A stretch of 33,983 nucleotides of DNA from Colimorpha_A sp900556615 (lineage in GTDB: Bacteria > Bacillota > Clostridia > Oscillospirales > CAG-272). The stretch is from contig CAVBUH010000051.1 of NCBI GenBank assembly GCA_963598415.1, forward strand, positions 1-33,983. Direction: 5' to 3'. This document shows positions 14,264 to 24,300 of this stretch, piece after piece; position 1 is the stretch's first letter, and each line of letters opens with the position of its first letter. A program made the translations under genes and the position numbers. The notes under the pieces were generated by a model. It was not told the origin of the DNA and made no database searches. It worked only from the letters and a program-made list of their open reading frames with translations.

Positions 14264-16441
14264 ATGGATTCGATTTTAAAATGGCTTAAGGATGTCGGTG
14301 AAGGCGGTCTTAACACTTACGGCAATGCAATCGCCGCCGCTACCTTGCTCGCAGCGGTGATTGCGCTTATTTACGTTGCGCTTACGGCAAAAAAGGTACT
14401 TCGTTATCCTGAGGGCAACGAGGTGATGATAGGAATATCAAAATCAATAAGGAAGGGAGCAAAGGCATATCTCAAGCGTCAGTATAAAATAGTAGGAATC
14501 TTTTTTCTCGTTATGTTCCTTCTTCTCGGTGCGATGTCGCTTCTCGGTTACATAAATCGTTTTGTTCCCTTTGCGTTTGTTACGGGCGGATTCTTTTCCG
14601 CACTTTCCGGATTTATTGGAATGAAAATTGCGACCTCTGCCAATTCAAGAACAGCAAACGCTTGCCGTGGAAGCCTCAACAGCGGCTTGCGAGTCGCCTT
14701 CTCCGCAGGTTCGGTAATGGGACTTACGGTTGTCGGTTTGGGCCTTCTCGATATTTCGGTATGGTATATTCTGCTCAAGCTTGTTTTCAGACTTCCCGTA
14801 GAGGAGATATCGGGAGCGATGATTAATTTCGGTATGGGCGCGTCGTCAATGGCGTTATTTGCGAGAGTAGGAGGAGGAATTTTCACAAAAGCCGCCGATG
14901 TCGGAGCAGATCTTGTCGGTAAGGTAGAGGCAGGCATTCCGGAAGACGATCCGCGAAATCCGGCTTGTATAGCAGACAATGTCGGAGATAATGTGGGAGA
15001 TGTTGCCGGTATGGGAGCGGATCTGTACGAGTCCTATGTGAGTTCTGTTATTTCCGCCTCGGCACTTGGAATTACGGCGTTTAATGAGGTTGCGTCGGTT
15101 GACCGTACGAGAGCAATGCTGGTGCCGCTTTTGCTTGCCGCAGTCGGTGTACTTGCCTCGATTATCGGGACATTTTTTGTTCGGACAAAGGAAAATACCT
15201 CTCAGAAAAATCTTCTCGGTGCCCTGAGACGCGGAACCAATCTTTCTGCGGTCATTATTGCTCTTGCCGCTTATCCGATTGTCCGTTTTGCTCTCGGGAA
15301 AGATTTTATCGGGCTTTACGGTGCGATTCTGTTAGGGCTTGTTTCGGGAGTTGCGATAGGACTTTGTACAGAGTACTTTACTTCGGATTCCTATAAGCCT
15401 ACAAAGCATCTTGCGAAAACCGCCGAGACCGGCTGTGCCACCGAGATTATCGACGGTATCGGACTCGGTATGCTTTCAACGGCTGCTCCGATTGTGATTG
15501 TTTCGATCTGTATTCTCGGTTCATTCTTTCTTTCGGGAAGAGCGCTTGCCATTTCGGGAGAAGCGATTCCCTTCAGTAATTCCAGAGGACTTTACGGTAT
15601 TGCGCTTGCAGCGGTGGGAATGCTTTCTACACTCGGAATAACCCTCGCAACAGATGCTTACGGTCCTGTAGCTGATAATGCGGGAGGCATTGCTCAGATG
15701 GCGGGGCTTGACGAAGGAGTGAGAGTGCGTACAGACGCTCTCGATTCTCTCGGAAATACGACAGCCGCAACCGGAAAGGGCTTTGCGATAGGCTCGGCAG
15801 CGCTGACGGCTCTTGCGCTTATTGCTTCATATATAGATAAAATCAAATCGATCAAGCCGGATTTCGACTTTGATCTCAGCATAATGAATCCTGTTGTTCT
15901 TGTAGGATTCTTTGTCGGAGCCTGCCTGCCGTTTGTCTTTTCGGCGCTTACCATGAAAGCGGTCGGCAGAGCGGCTCAGAGTATTGTGATTGAGGTGCGG
16001 AGACAATTTCGCGAGCTTACCGGTATTATGGACGGTAAGACTGAGCCGGATTATGCTTCCTGCGTAGATCTCTGTACAAAGGCTTCGCTCAAAGAAATGA
16101 TTCTGCCCGCGGTAATTGCTGTCATTGTTCCTGTTATTGTAGGTCTCGTTCTTGGAGTAAATGGGGTTGTCGGTATGCTTGCCGGCGCGACTGTCACCGG
16201 TTTTCTTCTTGCCGCGTTTATGTCTAACTCCGGCGGCGCGTGGGATAATGCCAAGAAGCATATTGAGAGCGGCAATTTCGGCGGAAAGGGAAGCGAACCT
16301 CATAAAGCCGCTGTTGTCGGAGATACCGTAGGAGATCCTTTTAAGGATACCTCTGGTCCTGCGATCAATATCCTAATAAAGCTGCTTTCGATGGTATCGA
16401 TAGTTTTTGCTTCTGTGGTTCTTGCATTTAGTTTATTTTGA
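14264..16441 (+). CDS. hppA: membrane-bound pyrophosphatase, K+-dependent type (Na+ and/or H+ pump)
   Basis: A 725-residue integral membrane protein that couples hydrolysis of pyrophosphate to export of Na+ or H+. The pyrophosphate-binding signature DVGADLVGKVE (212-222) and the following acidic motif with DDPRNPA and DNVGDNVGD are complete. A second acidic site near the C-terminus, VVGDTVGDPFKDT, is also intact. The sequence GNTTAATGKG (497-506) has Ala at 501 and Gly at 504. K+-independent enzymes have Lys and Thr there, so this one should need K+. About 16 membrane segments are expected. Which ion is pumped cannot be decided from what I can align. GGAGG lies ten bases before the ATG. Full length; it has its own promoter. 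Confidence 0.96.
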   Translation: MDSILKWLKDVGEGGLNTYGNAIAAATLLAAVIALIYVALTAKKVLRYPEGNEVMIGISKSIRKGAKAYLKRQYKIVGIFFLVMFLLLGAMSLLGYINRFVPFAFVTGGFFSALSGFIGMKIATSANSRTANACRGSLNSGLRVAFSAGSVMGLTVVGLGLLDISVWYILLKLVFRLPVEEISGAMINFGMGASSMALFARVGGGIFTKAADVGADLVGKVEAGIPEDDPRNPACIADNVGDNVGDVAGMGADLYESYVSSVISASALGITAFNEVASVDRTRAMLVPLLLAAVGVLASIIGTFFVRTKENTSQKNLLGALRRGTNLSAVIIALAAYPIVRFALGKDFIGLYGAILLGLVSGVAIGLCTEYFTSDSYKPTKHLAKTAETGCATEIIDGIGLGMLSTAAPIVIVSICILGSFFLSGRALAISGEAIPFSNSRGLYGIALAAVGMLSTLGITLATDAYGPVADNAGGIAQMAGLDEGVRVRTDALDSLGNTTAATGKGFAIGSAALTALALIASYIDKIKSIKPDFDFDLSIMNPVVLVGFFVGACLPFVFSALTMKAVGRAAQSIVIEVRRQFRELTGIMDGKTEPDYASCVDLCTKASLKEMILPAVIAVIVPVIVGLVLGVNGVVGMLAGATVTGFLLAAFMSNSGGAWDNAKKHIESGNFGGKGSEPHKAAVVGDTVGDPFKDTSGPAINILIKLLSMVSIVFASVVLAFSLF

Positions 16442-16457
16442 GTAAAAATACAAAGGG

Positions 16458-16637
16458 TTAAGGCAATACCGCACAATGATTGCTGTGCAGCTGCGCCGCC
16501 GAGTTTTTCGTCAGACAATACCAATTAAGGAGAGAAGAGTGACTCCTCTGCCGACAGAATTTGTGAAGCATGACGGGAAAGCTGCAAGTAAATGCACAAC
16601 ATAGGCGTTAGCCGTGTACTCAGCGGTATTGCCTTAA
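16458..16637 (-). repeat. family A repeat copy 9 (type 1, near consensus)
   Basis: Exactly 180 bp, inverted, with clean ends TTAAGGCAATACCGC and GCGGTATTGCCTTAA. TTAA stands at both borders. It starts 16 bp after the hppA stop and is the only candidate structure that could end the hppA transcript before family B copy 3. Confidence 0.85.
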
Positions 16638-16748
16638 TAGAAACGTTTGAATCTGTTACATTTTTTGTAAATAAAAAAGCTATATGGTATTATATGAATC
16701 TTAATATTCATAGTTGAAGGGCAGCCGTTTTATATATGCATAGATAAT

Positions 16749-16928
16749 AAACGGGCTGTTGCGTTAAGCAACAAGCCCGGCATTTTCCCGGTCGGGAAAA
16801 TGCCAAATCGGGTGTTTTTGACTGTATTTTCTTTGGATTATTATGAATTCAAATGGTCAAAATTGCGGATTTCATCCGCAAAACCCGACTTCGAGGGGCT
16901 GTCGCACTAACGTGCGACAGCCCCTCTT
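16749..16928 (+). repeat. family B repeat copy 3 with terminator-like hairpin
   Basis: A complete copy. Hairpin 1 is GGGCTGTTGC / GCAACAAGCCC (16753-16778), one bulged A. Hairpin 2 is GGCATTTTCCCG / CGGGAAAATGCC, perfect, where copy 2 has one mismatch. Hairpin 3 is TTGCGGAT / ATCCGCAA. Hairpin 4 is GGGGCTGTCGCAC (16895-16907), loop TAAC, GTGCGACAGCCCC (16912-16924), then TCTTTA. It lies between the convergent ends of hppA and the NlpC/P60 gene, whose stop is 12 bp away. Confidence 0.8.
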
Positions 16929-16939
16929 TAGTATGTGCT

Positions 16940-18355
16940 TTATTCTTTATTTTCCAATGATTTATAGTCGATGTGATAGAATGCCGAGGGTTTTGAACCG
17001 AGAAGCTCCGGATCTCCGTAAGGATCGGCGATAGCAGAGAGAGTATTGATTTCAACGCCCCTTTTCCAAGTACAGTGAGCGACATAGTCCTCACCCCGGT
17101 AGCTGCCGGCATAAATTGCGATATGGGAATATCTGTATTTTTCGCTTGAAAATATAATGATATCTCCGACAGAGAGCTTTTCTCGATCGACATTTTCGAG
17201 AGATGTCCCGATTTTCTCGACAGTTCCCTGTGCCGACAAATCCTCGAACGCAAGCTTCCATGTAAGAACAGCGCGATAATGATATCCTAAATCCTCTATG
17301 TAAGGAAGAAATGCGCTCTGAAGTGCGCCTGTATCGATATTTTCAATGTTCGGAAGGTAATTGAAGAGAAAGTAGGCTGTAAAGGAGGCGCAGACCAAAC
17401 CTTTTGCTTTGAATTTTTCAAGGTCAGGAAGCTTTCCCGTAGAGGAATCGGGGCTTGATATCATATTGATACCTTCCAGTCCGGATGCAGCGTTTTCATC
17501 ATAGAAAACTTGAGAGCGGTATTTTTTCGAGAGTTCGAATGCTCCGAATACACTGAATAAATCTCCCGCTTTAATTTGTCCCGAAACATCATGCCCGAGA
17601 TAGGTCAGGGAACGTATGACAAAATTATCGGTCAGCTCGGAGGGAAGAGCTTTATCGATTATTACCGTATGGGTGTCTCCGCATACCGAGCAGGTATAAA
17701 GAAGCTCTCCCTCTCCGGAGGGTTCCTTTATCGTCAGCCATCTTCCTTCATCCCACTTATGATAGTGAGGCTCTCCATCGCTCTCCTTGCACCATATACA
17801 TATTTTCGGTTTAGCACAGGTAGCATCCGCATAACAGCATTTGATCTTGCTCAGTTTCTGGGAGGCGGTCTTTCCGCATACTGAGCAGGTATGGCTTCGA
17901 AGTCCCGTTTTCTCGCAGGTAGGCTCTTTTATGATGTTCCAGCTTCCGTAGCTGTGAGCAGCGATGCTTTTGTATTTGGTGTAGCTGTACCCGCATTCAG
18001 AGCATCGGTAAATGGTGTATCCCTTTTCCGTGCAGGTAGAAGCTACGGTTGTTTCGGTCGTATAGCTGTGTTCATGTGTAGATTGACTTTCAGATTCCGT
18101 TTCGGTTCCGACGACCGATTCCGTATCGGTCTGCTCAGTTCCCGGTATACTTTCCGGTGGATCGGAGACAGTGCTGCATGTGGCACAGGTGACGGTATCA
18201 GTTGTTACCCAAGCCGTTGTATCTGAACTTGTTGTCTCCGACGCGGTTTCCGGTCTTGTTTCGACTTCATTAGGTTGTGAGGGCTCGCATCCGATTAATA
18301 CAACTCCGATAAGAATTGCTGAGAAAAAAATGCCGAGATATTGCGTAAAATTCAT
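16940..18355 (-). CDS. NlpC/P60-like lipoprotein with CxxC-rich repeats
   Basis: A 471-residue exported lipoprotein: hydrophobic N-terminus, lipobox LIGC with C23, then a Ser/Thr-rich linker (about 25-90). Residues about 92-235 hold repeated CSxCG-type zinc-ribbon-like modules (RCSECG, TCSVCG, CIWC, TCSVCG) common in clostridial surface proteins. The C-terminal domain is NlpC/P60-like: catalytic C322 in GLVCASFTAYF and H411 in YSHIAIYAG, preceded by VGDIIIF; H427 may be the third residue. Such enzymes cut peptidoglycan stem peptides. The start follows AAGGAAGA. It is 21 bp behind the LTA-synthase-like gene in one operon, which suggests a shared cell-envelope role. Confidence 0.82.
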   Translation of the reverse strand: MNFTQYLGIFFSAILIGVVLIGCEPSQPNEVETRPETASETTSSDTTAWVTTDTVTCATCSTVSDPPESIPGTEQTDTESVVGTETESESQSTHEHSYTTETTVASTCTEKGYTIYRCSECGYSYTKYKSIAAHSYGSWNIIKEPTCEKTGLRSHTCSVCGKTASQKLSKIKCCYADATCAKPKICIWCKESDGEPHYHKWDEGRWLTIKEPSGEGELLYTCSVCGDTHTVIIDKALPSELTDNFVIRSLTYLGHDVSGQIKAGDLFSVFGAFELSKKYRSQVFYDENAASGLEGINMISSPDSSTGKLPDLEKFKAKGLVCASFTAYFLFNYLPNIENIDTGALQSAFLPYIEDLGYHYRAVLTWKLAFEDLSAQGTVEKIGTSLENVDREKLSVGDIIIFSSEKYRYSHIAIYAGSYRGEDYVAHCTWKRGVEINTLSAIADPYGDPELLGSKPSAFYHIDYKSLENKE

Positions 18356-18376
18356 GAGCGGTCTTCCTTATAAAGT

Positions 18377-20452
18377 TTAATATTTGTTTTGCGCGGCGAA
18401 TATCACATCAGCCGGGAGTTTTGCGTAAAAATCTTTATTCAGAATGTTGGAAGCAATGCTGAAACGGTTTTTTACAATCTGTATATAGGCGTCAAGATAT
18501 CCGTCAGGCATCGTCCATGATTTATCAAGATAGAAAACGGTTCCGTATCGGCTGTTATATACGATTTTATCGGTTACAAAGCTCTGATTGGAGGTCATGG
18601 CAAGACCGTAGCTGTCTGAAAGGATGTCACTTCCTGAATAGAGTCTTGAATCGTATTCAAAACCGAATAGATTGAGAAGCGTTGGGAGCACGTCAACAGG
18701 ACCGCAGGGTTTTGTAACATTGACGGTTTCCATTTCAGAATTCCAGAGTATAAGGGTGCTGCAATAACGTTCCAGAGCGTCATATTTAAAGCTGTGTCCG
18801 AGCATTTCCTTATATTCCTTGTCAGTCAGACCGTAAGGATAATGATCAGGACTTAAGCAGATAACTGTTTTTTCGAGTACTCCGGCCTTGTCAAGCTCCG
18901 ATATCAAATATTCCAGCGCTTTGTCTAGTTCGATATTGCAGGCGAGGTATGCCTTTGCGCTATCGCTCAAATTAAGGTGCTCCACAAGAGCTTTATTTTT
19001 GTCGGCAATGCTGTTGTATCCGCCGAATTTATAGTTATGATGACCGCTGACTGTCATGTAATAGGTGAAAAAGCGAGAATCGTTTATATAGTCGGAAAGG
19101 GTATTCTTCACCATAATAAGGTCCGATTCCGGCCACCCTGACAAACCGCCGATTTCCTCTTTTCCTTTGAAAACAAACCCAAGATTAGGGTGCGTAACAT
19201 TTCTGCTGTAATAGCTTCCCGTATGATCGTGGTATGCTCTTGAAGTTAAACCGAGCGCGTTAAAAAACGAAGCTGCATTCATATTCATGGTATTTTTGGA
19301 TGAAGCAAGAAAGCTGCCGTCTGCCTTAGGCTTGGATATATCGGGAATCAATCCGGTCAGGAGGGAGTATTCACCGTTTGTTGTGTTGGAGGGAAACATT
19401 GTCCAATAATTTTCGAAAACAAAACCGCTGTGAGAGAGCTTCCACAGCGTTGGTGTAAGCTCCTCGTCGATTGCCATTGGCGAAAAGGATTCGGCACAGA
19501 TTAAAATCAGATTATAGCCTTCGAACATGCCGGTGTATTGGTTTTTCTTTGTCGGTTCCAAGGCGGCGAGATACTGCATGACGAGCTTTGTCGTCTCGTC
19601 GGTTTCCTTTTCGGCAAGCGCGGCGAAGTCAAGTCCTTCAATGATATTATACGGAGATTTCGGCGGTTCATCATCATCTTTTCCTGAAGTTCCGCTGCTT
19701 TCCGGGGGGATATCCCCGGAGTCGGGATTTGTTGTCTGACCGGGAATCGGCACAATGATCGGTACATCGGGATCCTCGGAGCCCATTCCGGAATCGCCGA
19801 GAAAAAGGTATTTTAAGTCTATTCCGGTTGTGGTGATGAGACCGAGCTTTTCAACGCTGAGGTCAAGAACCCAATTGGAATAGAAATTGTCATAAGCGGT
19901 ATGAGCGGCAGTACCTCCGAGCGGGAGAAGCAATACAGTGAGCATCTGGGTAAGCACAAAGCAGGCAATCAGCGCCACCGATTTCCTCCATTCAAAGCGG
20001 TTTTCAGGCCTGAGCTTTTTTTGCATAATGGTCAGAGGGAGAAGCGGCAGGAATATGAGAATGAGCCATGGAAGCGATTCCCATACTGCAAGCATGATGG
20101 TTTTGAAAAAATTGGTGAAAACCGCACCTCCCATTCCCACCTGAGACATGGACATGAAGGCTTGAAAGGAATGAAAATATACAATCTGTGTCCCGAAAAC
20201 CAACATGACTGCAACCGACAGAACATATCGGAGGATTCGTGCGGTTTTTTCAGGAAACAAATCGGTTATGAAGCCGAAGAGAAATCCGGTGGGAATGGCA
20301 AAGAGTACCGGATAAATAAAGGAAACATTGCGGAATTCGGCTATATGAAAGACTGCTTCCATAAAAATAAAGGCGGAAATAAAATAAACGGAGGAAAATA
20401 CAAAGCTGTTAATTTTTCTTTTTTTGTTTATGCGCTTTTTTGATTTTATCAC
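18377..20452 (-). CDS. LTA-synthase-family membrane sulfatase-fold enzyme
   Basis: A 691-residue protein with about five membrane segments in the first 200 residues, a Ser/Pro/Gly-rich linker (about 240-280) and an extracellular sulfatase/phosphatase-fold domain. Expected metal and catalytic residues are visible: E321 in LILICAESF, T357 in FPSNTTNGEY (the nucleophile by alignment with T-x-x-x-E of LtaS), the HDHTGSYYS segment, and DH in LSPDHYPYG. The family transfers glycerol phosphate or phosphoethanolamine to envelope glycans. The frame is open further upstream to an ATG at 20593, but that part is atypical. GTG at 20452 has GGAG seven bases before it and starts a basic VIKSKKRINKKRK leader before the first membrane helix. 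First gene of a two-gene operon. The substrate is uncertain. Confidence 0.85.
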   Translation of the reverse strand: MIKSKKRINKKRKINSFVFSSVYFISAFIFMEAVFHIAEFRNVSFIYPVLFAIPTGFLFGFITDLFPEKTARILRYVLSVAVMLVFGTQIVYFHSFQAFMSMSQVGMGGAVFTNFFKTIMLAVWESLPWLILIFLPLLPLTIMQKKLRPENRFEWRKSVALIACFVLTQMLTVLLLPLGGTAAHTAYDNFYSNWVLDLSVEKLGLITTTGIDLKYLFLGDSGMGSEDPDVPIIVPIPGQTTNPDSGDIPPESSGTSGKDDDEPPKSPYNIIEGLDFAALAEKETDETTKLVMQYLAALEPTKKNQYTGMFEGYNLILICAESFSPMAIDEELTPTLWKLSHSGFVFENYWTMFPSNTTNGEYSLLTGLIPDISKPKADGSFLASSKNTMNMNAASFFNALGLTSRAYHDHTGSYYSRNVTHPNLGFVFKGKEEIGGLSGWPESDLIMVKNTLSDYINDSRFFTYYMTVSGHHNYKFGGYNSIADKNKALVEHLNLSDSAKAYLACNIELDKALEYLISELDKAGVLEKTVICLSPDHYPYGLTDKEYKEMLGHSFKYDALERYCSTLILWNSEMETVNVTKPCGPVDVLPTLLNLFGFEYDSRLYSGSDILSDSYGLAMTSNQSFVTDKIVYNSRYGTVFYLDKSWTMPDGYLDAYIQIVKNRFSIASNILNKDFYAKLPADVIFAAQNKY

Positions 20453-20463
20453 GGTTATACTCC
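20450..20463 (-). promoter_or_regulatory. RBS that fixes the GTG start of the LTA-synthase-like gene
   Basis: On the minus strand GGAG (20463-20460) is followed by TATAACC and then GTG (20452-20450). No ribosome binding site of this quality precedes the upstream ATG at 20593. A possible -10 box TATAAT lies at 20636-20631 without a good -35 partner. Confidence 0.6.
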
Positions 20464-20647
20464 AAACAAAGCTAAGGCAAGCTATATTTTGATCCGAATG
20501 ATTTCCGCACGATATATAAGGTGCCTGAATTTCTTCGGATTTGATTCGATGATTTGAAGGATCGATTGCAACGGTGCAGACAAAGAATATCATTGCCTTG
20601 AAATAATAAATTACAGGAACATTATATCACTGTATGGGTAGACATAT

Positions 20648-20813
20648 GAGAACAAAATTCGACTATTTTTTTAATATATCATGAATGCTTTATCCAAAAA
20701 CGAGAAACAGAGCGTGAAAAAGCGAACGAATTACTAAGAAATCGGTATGAAGCGAACGAACAAAACGGTGATTTTCAAAAAAAGTTATATGCTCATTACC
20801 GCAGTTTTATTTG
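20648..20813 (+). pseudogene. possible coding remnant
   Basis: One frame is open for about 55 codons and ends with TGA at 20811-20813. It has no start codon and no ribosome binding site. It reads like real protein: charged helix TEREKANELLRNRYEANEQ, then NGDFQKKLYAHYRSFI. I do not recognise the family; a C-terminal tail of a lost gene is plausible. Codons are not decisive in so short a piece. Confidence 0.25.
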
Positions 20814-21331
20814 AGATTTTTTTAGTTATATAAATTTTTGTAAGATCCTTCCGTTATTACAATATGTACATTTTTTTGTTTTTATTTTGTGGAAGGTGAC
20901 GATTTAGGTCATTACCTGCTGAATTTACAATAAAGCTATTGATTTTTTGCATTAAGTGGGTTAAAATGAAAAAAATTTATTTCACAAAGAAATTTTTTAT
21001 CATTCACAGTGTCTCAGGATTTCGAAAAATCCGGAATATTTGCCTTGCATTAAAAGCCGGACATAAACTGCTTGACAGCATAAGGCTTTCAGGTTATTGT
21101 ATTATGGGCACCTCTAAAAGTTCACTGCCCCCAACCGGCTCGATCTGTTTTTCGTCATTCGTCACAAAAATCCTTGATAGGGGTATACTCTGTCTGCGGA
21201 AACTTTGTTTTGATTGACGAAAAAATCTCTTTACCATCTATGAACATGGAATGATTAGCGGTCCTTTTATTTAGAAAGTACCGCAGATGACCGGTGTAAA
21301 TTATTAATTTTTTTCAAAGGAGTTTGCCGTT
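20814..21331 (+). other. leader and spacer of the M23-dockerin gene
   Basis: AT-rich and without a credible gene. A possible promoter TTGATT, 17 bp, TAAAAT lies at 20939-20967. If used, it would give a 360-nt leader that contains a whole family C repeat (21105-21264). A short frame from ATG 20966 runs into the repeat and has no recognisable product. AAGGAG for the next gene is at about 21318. Confidence 0.35.
21105..21264 (+). repeat. family C repeat (full copy)
   Basis: Left end GGGCACCTCTAAAAGTTCACTG, right end ATTAGCGGTCC. Internal blocks are CGGCTCGATCTGTTTTTCG, CGTCACAAAAATCCTTGA and AAAAATCTCTTTACC. It sits 68 bp upstream of the M23-dockerin start codon, in the likely leader. Confidence 0.7.
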
Positions 21332-24300
21332 ATGAAAAAAATCAAGCTTTTCTTAAGAGTAAACCGATTTGCCAAGCGGACATCCATGCAGATTTCCAAG
21401 CGGATCTTTGCAGCGGCTGTTTCCGTTGCCATGCTGCTTACTCTTACTCCATGCGTCTGCGTCAGAGCAGATTACGGTTATGAGCTTCCGTGGCTTTGGC
21501 CTGTTCCGGGCAGCTATAAGATAAACTGTCTTGATTATTACTATAACGGCGGCATACATAATGCCGGTCAATGTATGGATATCGGTGCGAACGGTTATAC
21601 GGGAGATGAGCGTCTTGATATCGTCTCTGCTACCTCCGGCACCGTGCTCTATATACAGAGCAAGTATGATGAGACGACAAACCGGGGATCCGGATGGGGA
21701 AATTATGTCATAGTCAGAAGCGGAAATATCAATATTGTATACGGACACCTGAAATCGGTGAGCTGTACATACGGAGAAATCAAGGCGGGAGACATCATCG
21801 GAAAGATGGGAAATACCGGGAACTCTACCGGTGTACATCTTCATTTCCAAGCATATCCCACGGAAGAGGGTTCAAACAGTACCGCTATTCCGGTATTCGA
21901 GCGTTACCGTACCAATCCGCTGTATTATGAGCAATTTCAATTTATGAAAGGACTTCAAACCGAGAGCGTCCGGTACGGAGAATGGATATCCACATATTAT
22001 AAAACCTTATCCGGTTCGTATTATAAATATTCCGGCGGACTTTATATGGGACTTGATGTAACACCTGTTTTGGCTGTTGTAAGCGTAGTCAATACCTCCG
22101 GCGCACCGGTCAGAAGCATCCCGCTTTCGGACAATTCCTATATTACTGACACGATATCTCACGGAAAAAAAGCGAGCATTTCCGGTTATTATTATGATGC
22201 GTACGGAGAGCTTTGGCTGACACTTTCCGACGGGAGCGGCTGGCTCAAGGCCTCTGATGTGGGCTTCTATGATTATGCTTTCTCCTCCAGCGCGGAGAAA
22301 GCGATCGTTCCCGAGGGAGAATATGGTTCCTTCAGAGAGCTTCCCTTCGGCGGAACGATAGAATCGGCAAATATTATCGATTCCTATACAGCGACTATCC
22401 AATCGGGGAAAACTGTTGTTGCTTCCTGTACTTATAAAGCAGGTACAACGACGGCGTCGCTTGATACAATCCCCGACAGAATGGGAATAGAAATGCTTGA
22501 AGACGGAAGCTATACCTTTGTTTTGTCTGTGACTGAAACGGCGACTTATCCGGGATCCGATACAGTCCTTCATACAGAAGAGCTTCTTTCTTCGGAGTTT
22601 ACAATAAACGAGGCGATATCCGATAAAATTCCCCCTATTCTTGAAAAAATCGAGATATCCTCTCTCACCTGTGATGAAATTAAGGTATATTGCATTGCTT
22701 CCGACAATCAACTGATGTCGAAGGTGACGGTTTCGGTAAGCGGAGAAGACGGAACCGTTATTGATACTTATGACTGTATTGATGTTGACGGACGGTATGA
22801 AATTGTAATTAAAACTGCCGATATCGGCGGGAGCGGAAGCTACACGCTGACTGCGACGGCATATGACGCCTTCCGCAACACCGATTTCCGTGAAAGGACA
22901 GTTTTCGTACCGAAGGACGGGCTCAGCGAGACATGGAAGGCTACGTCTGCTCTTAAAATCAGAGACGGCGCCGGGCTTTCTTATACGCATATCGGGGCGG
23001 TTAAATCCGGAGAAAGCTTTACGGTAACCGAAGTCAGGACCGCCGACGGATATATATGGGGAAAACACGCTTCCGGATGGTCGCCTTTGGGACCGACGAG
23101 CGGAAGCCTGTACAGTGTGTATGTAAGCGGGCATTTGTACGAAATCAGCTTTGATCTGAACGGCGGTAACGGAACTGTTCCCGAAACGATTGAAAAGAGA
23201 TACGGAAATGACGTGACGGTTCCGGATGCTGTACCGGAAAGAGACGGCTATACCTTCCTCGGTTGGTCGAGGGATTCCGGTGCGAAAACACCGGAGTATA
23301 AGGTCGGAGAGACTTATGCAGAAAATGCTTCTGCCGCCTTGTTTGCCGTATGGGAGGATTCGGTATTGCCTGTAATAGATTCGGTTTCTGTTTCCGAAAC
23401 AAAATGGACAAACGAGAGCGTGACGCTTACGGTTTCGGCCTCCGATAATACCGGAACGGTATACTTTTCTTTTGACGGCGGTACAACATGGCAAGCCGGC
23501 GATAAGCTTGAGATTAAGGAAAATACCGCGATCCCGGCGGGGCATATCGCTGTTAAAGATACTGCCGGGAATATTACATATTGGCAGAATGAGGTAAAAG
23601 TCGAAAACATTGATTTAACACCGCCTGTACTCTCTGACGCATCGGCTGATATCTCCGTTTCCGGCACAAGCGTCGCCTTTACCTTTCGGGGAATAAAGGA
23701 AGAGCAAAGCGGAATTGCTTTGTATGAAATCATTTATTCGACTGACAGGAATATGACCTCTCCCGCCGTGGCTGTAATTGAAAACGGCAAGCCGATTACG
23801 CTTGAAAATGGGGTTTACTATTGGCGTCTTCGGGTAACCGATACAGCGGGAAACAGCGGGGAACGGGAGTTCGACCGTTTCAGAGTGGGAGAGGCAGAAC
23901 GCCTTTCCGCTCCCAACGCTATAAAGGTTGTATCGACGAGCTCCGCTTCAACGGTTCTTTCGTGGGAGGCGGCTGACTATGCAGACTCATATAAGATAAG
24001 CATAAGTCTCAGCGATACCTTTGAAAACGAAATAATCGAAAGCGCCTTCGGGACGGAGTGCACCGTTTCCGGACTTGATGCGGGAAAGACTTATTATTAC
24101 CGTGTATGTTCGGTTTCGGATGACGGAATATATCTGACCTCCGATTGGTCGGCTGCCGAGAGCTTTGTCACGCTGAGCAACGATAACTCGATTTACGGAT
24201 TTGTTTCTCTTCCGGACGCGGAGATTGATCCTGTATCAAAGAAAATCTCATATACTGCTCCGTATTCGTCGTCATCGGTTGATTTGACTGCGACGGTTCA

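Noticed and set aside
19901..20443. 180-codon plus-strand open frame
   Set aside because: Antisense to the membrane part of the LTA-synthase-like gene; charged low-complexity translation without a domain.
20434..20593. extended N-terminus of the LTA-synthase-like protein from ATG 20593
   Set aside because: The extra 47 residues look atypical and lack a ribosome binding site, whereas GTG 20452 has GGAG at ideal spacing before a basic leader and the first membrane helix.
22007..23545. 512-codon open frame on the minus strand
   Set aside because: It is antisense to the M23-dockerin gene, which has a ribosome binding site, signal peptide and recognisable domains throughout. The antisense translation is Arg/Ser/Tyr-rich with no domain.
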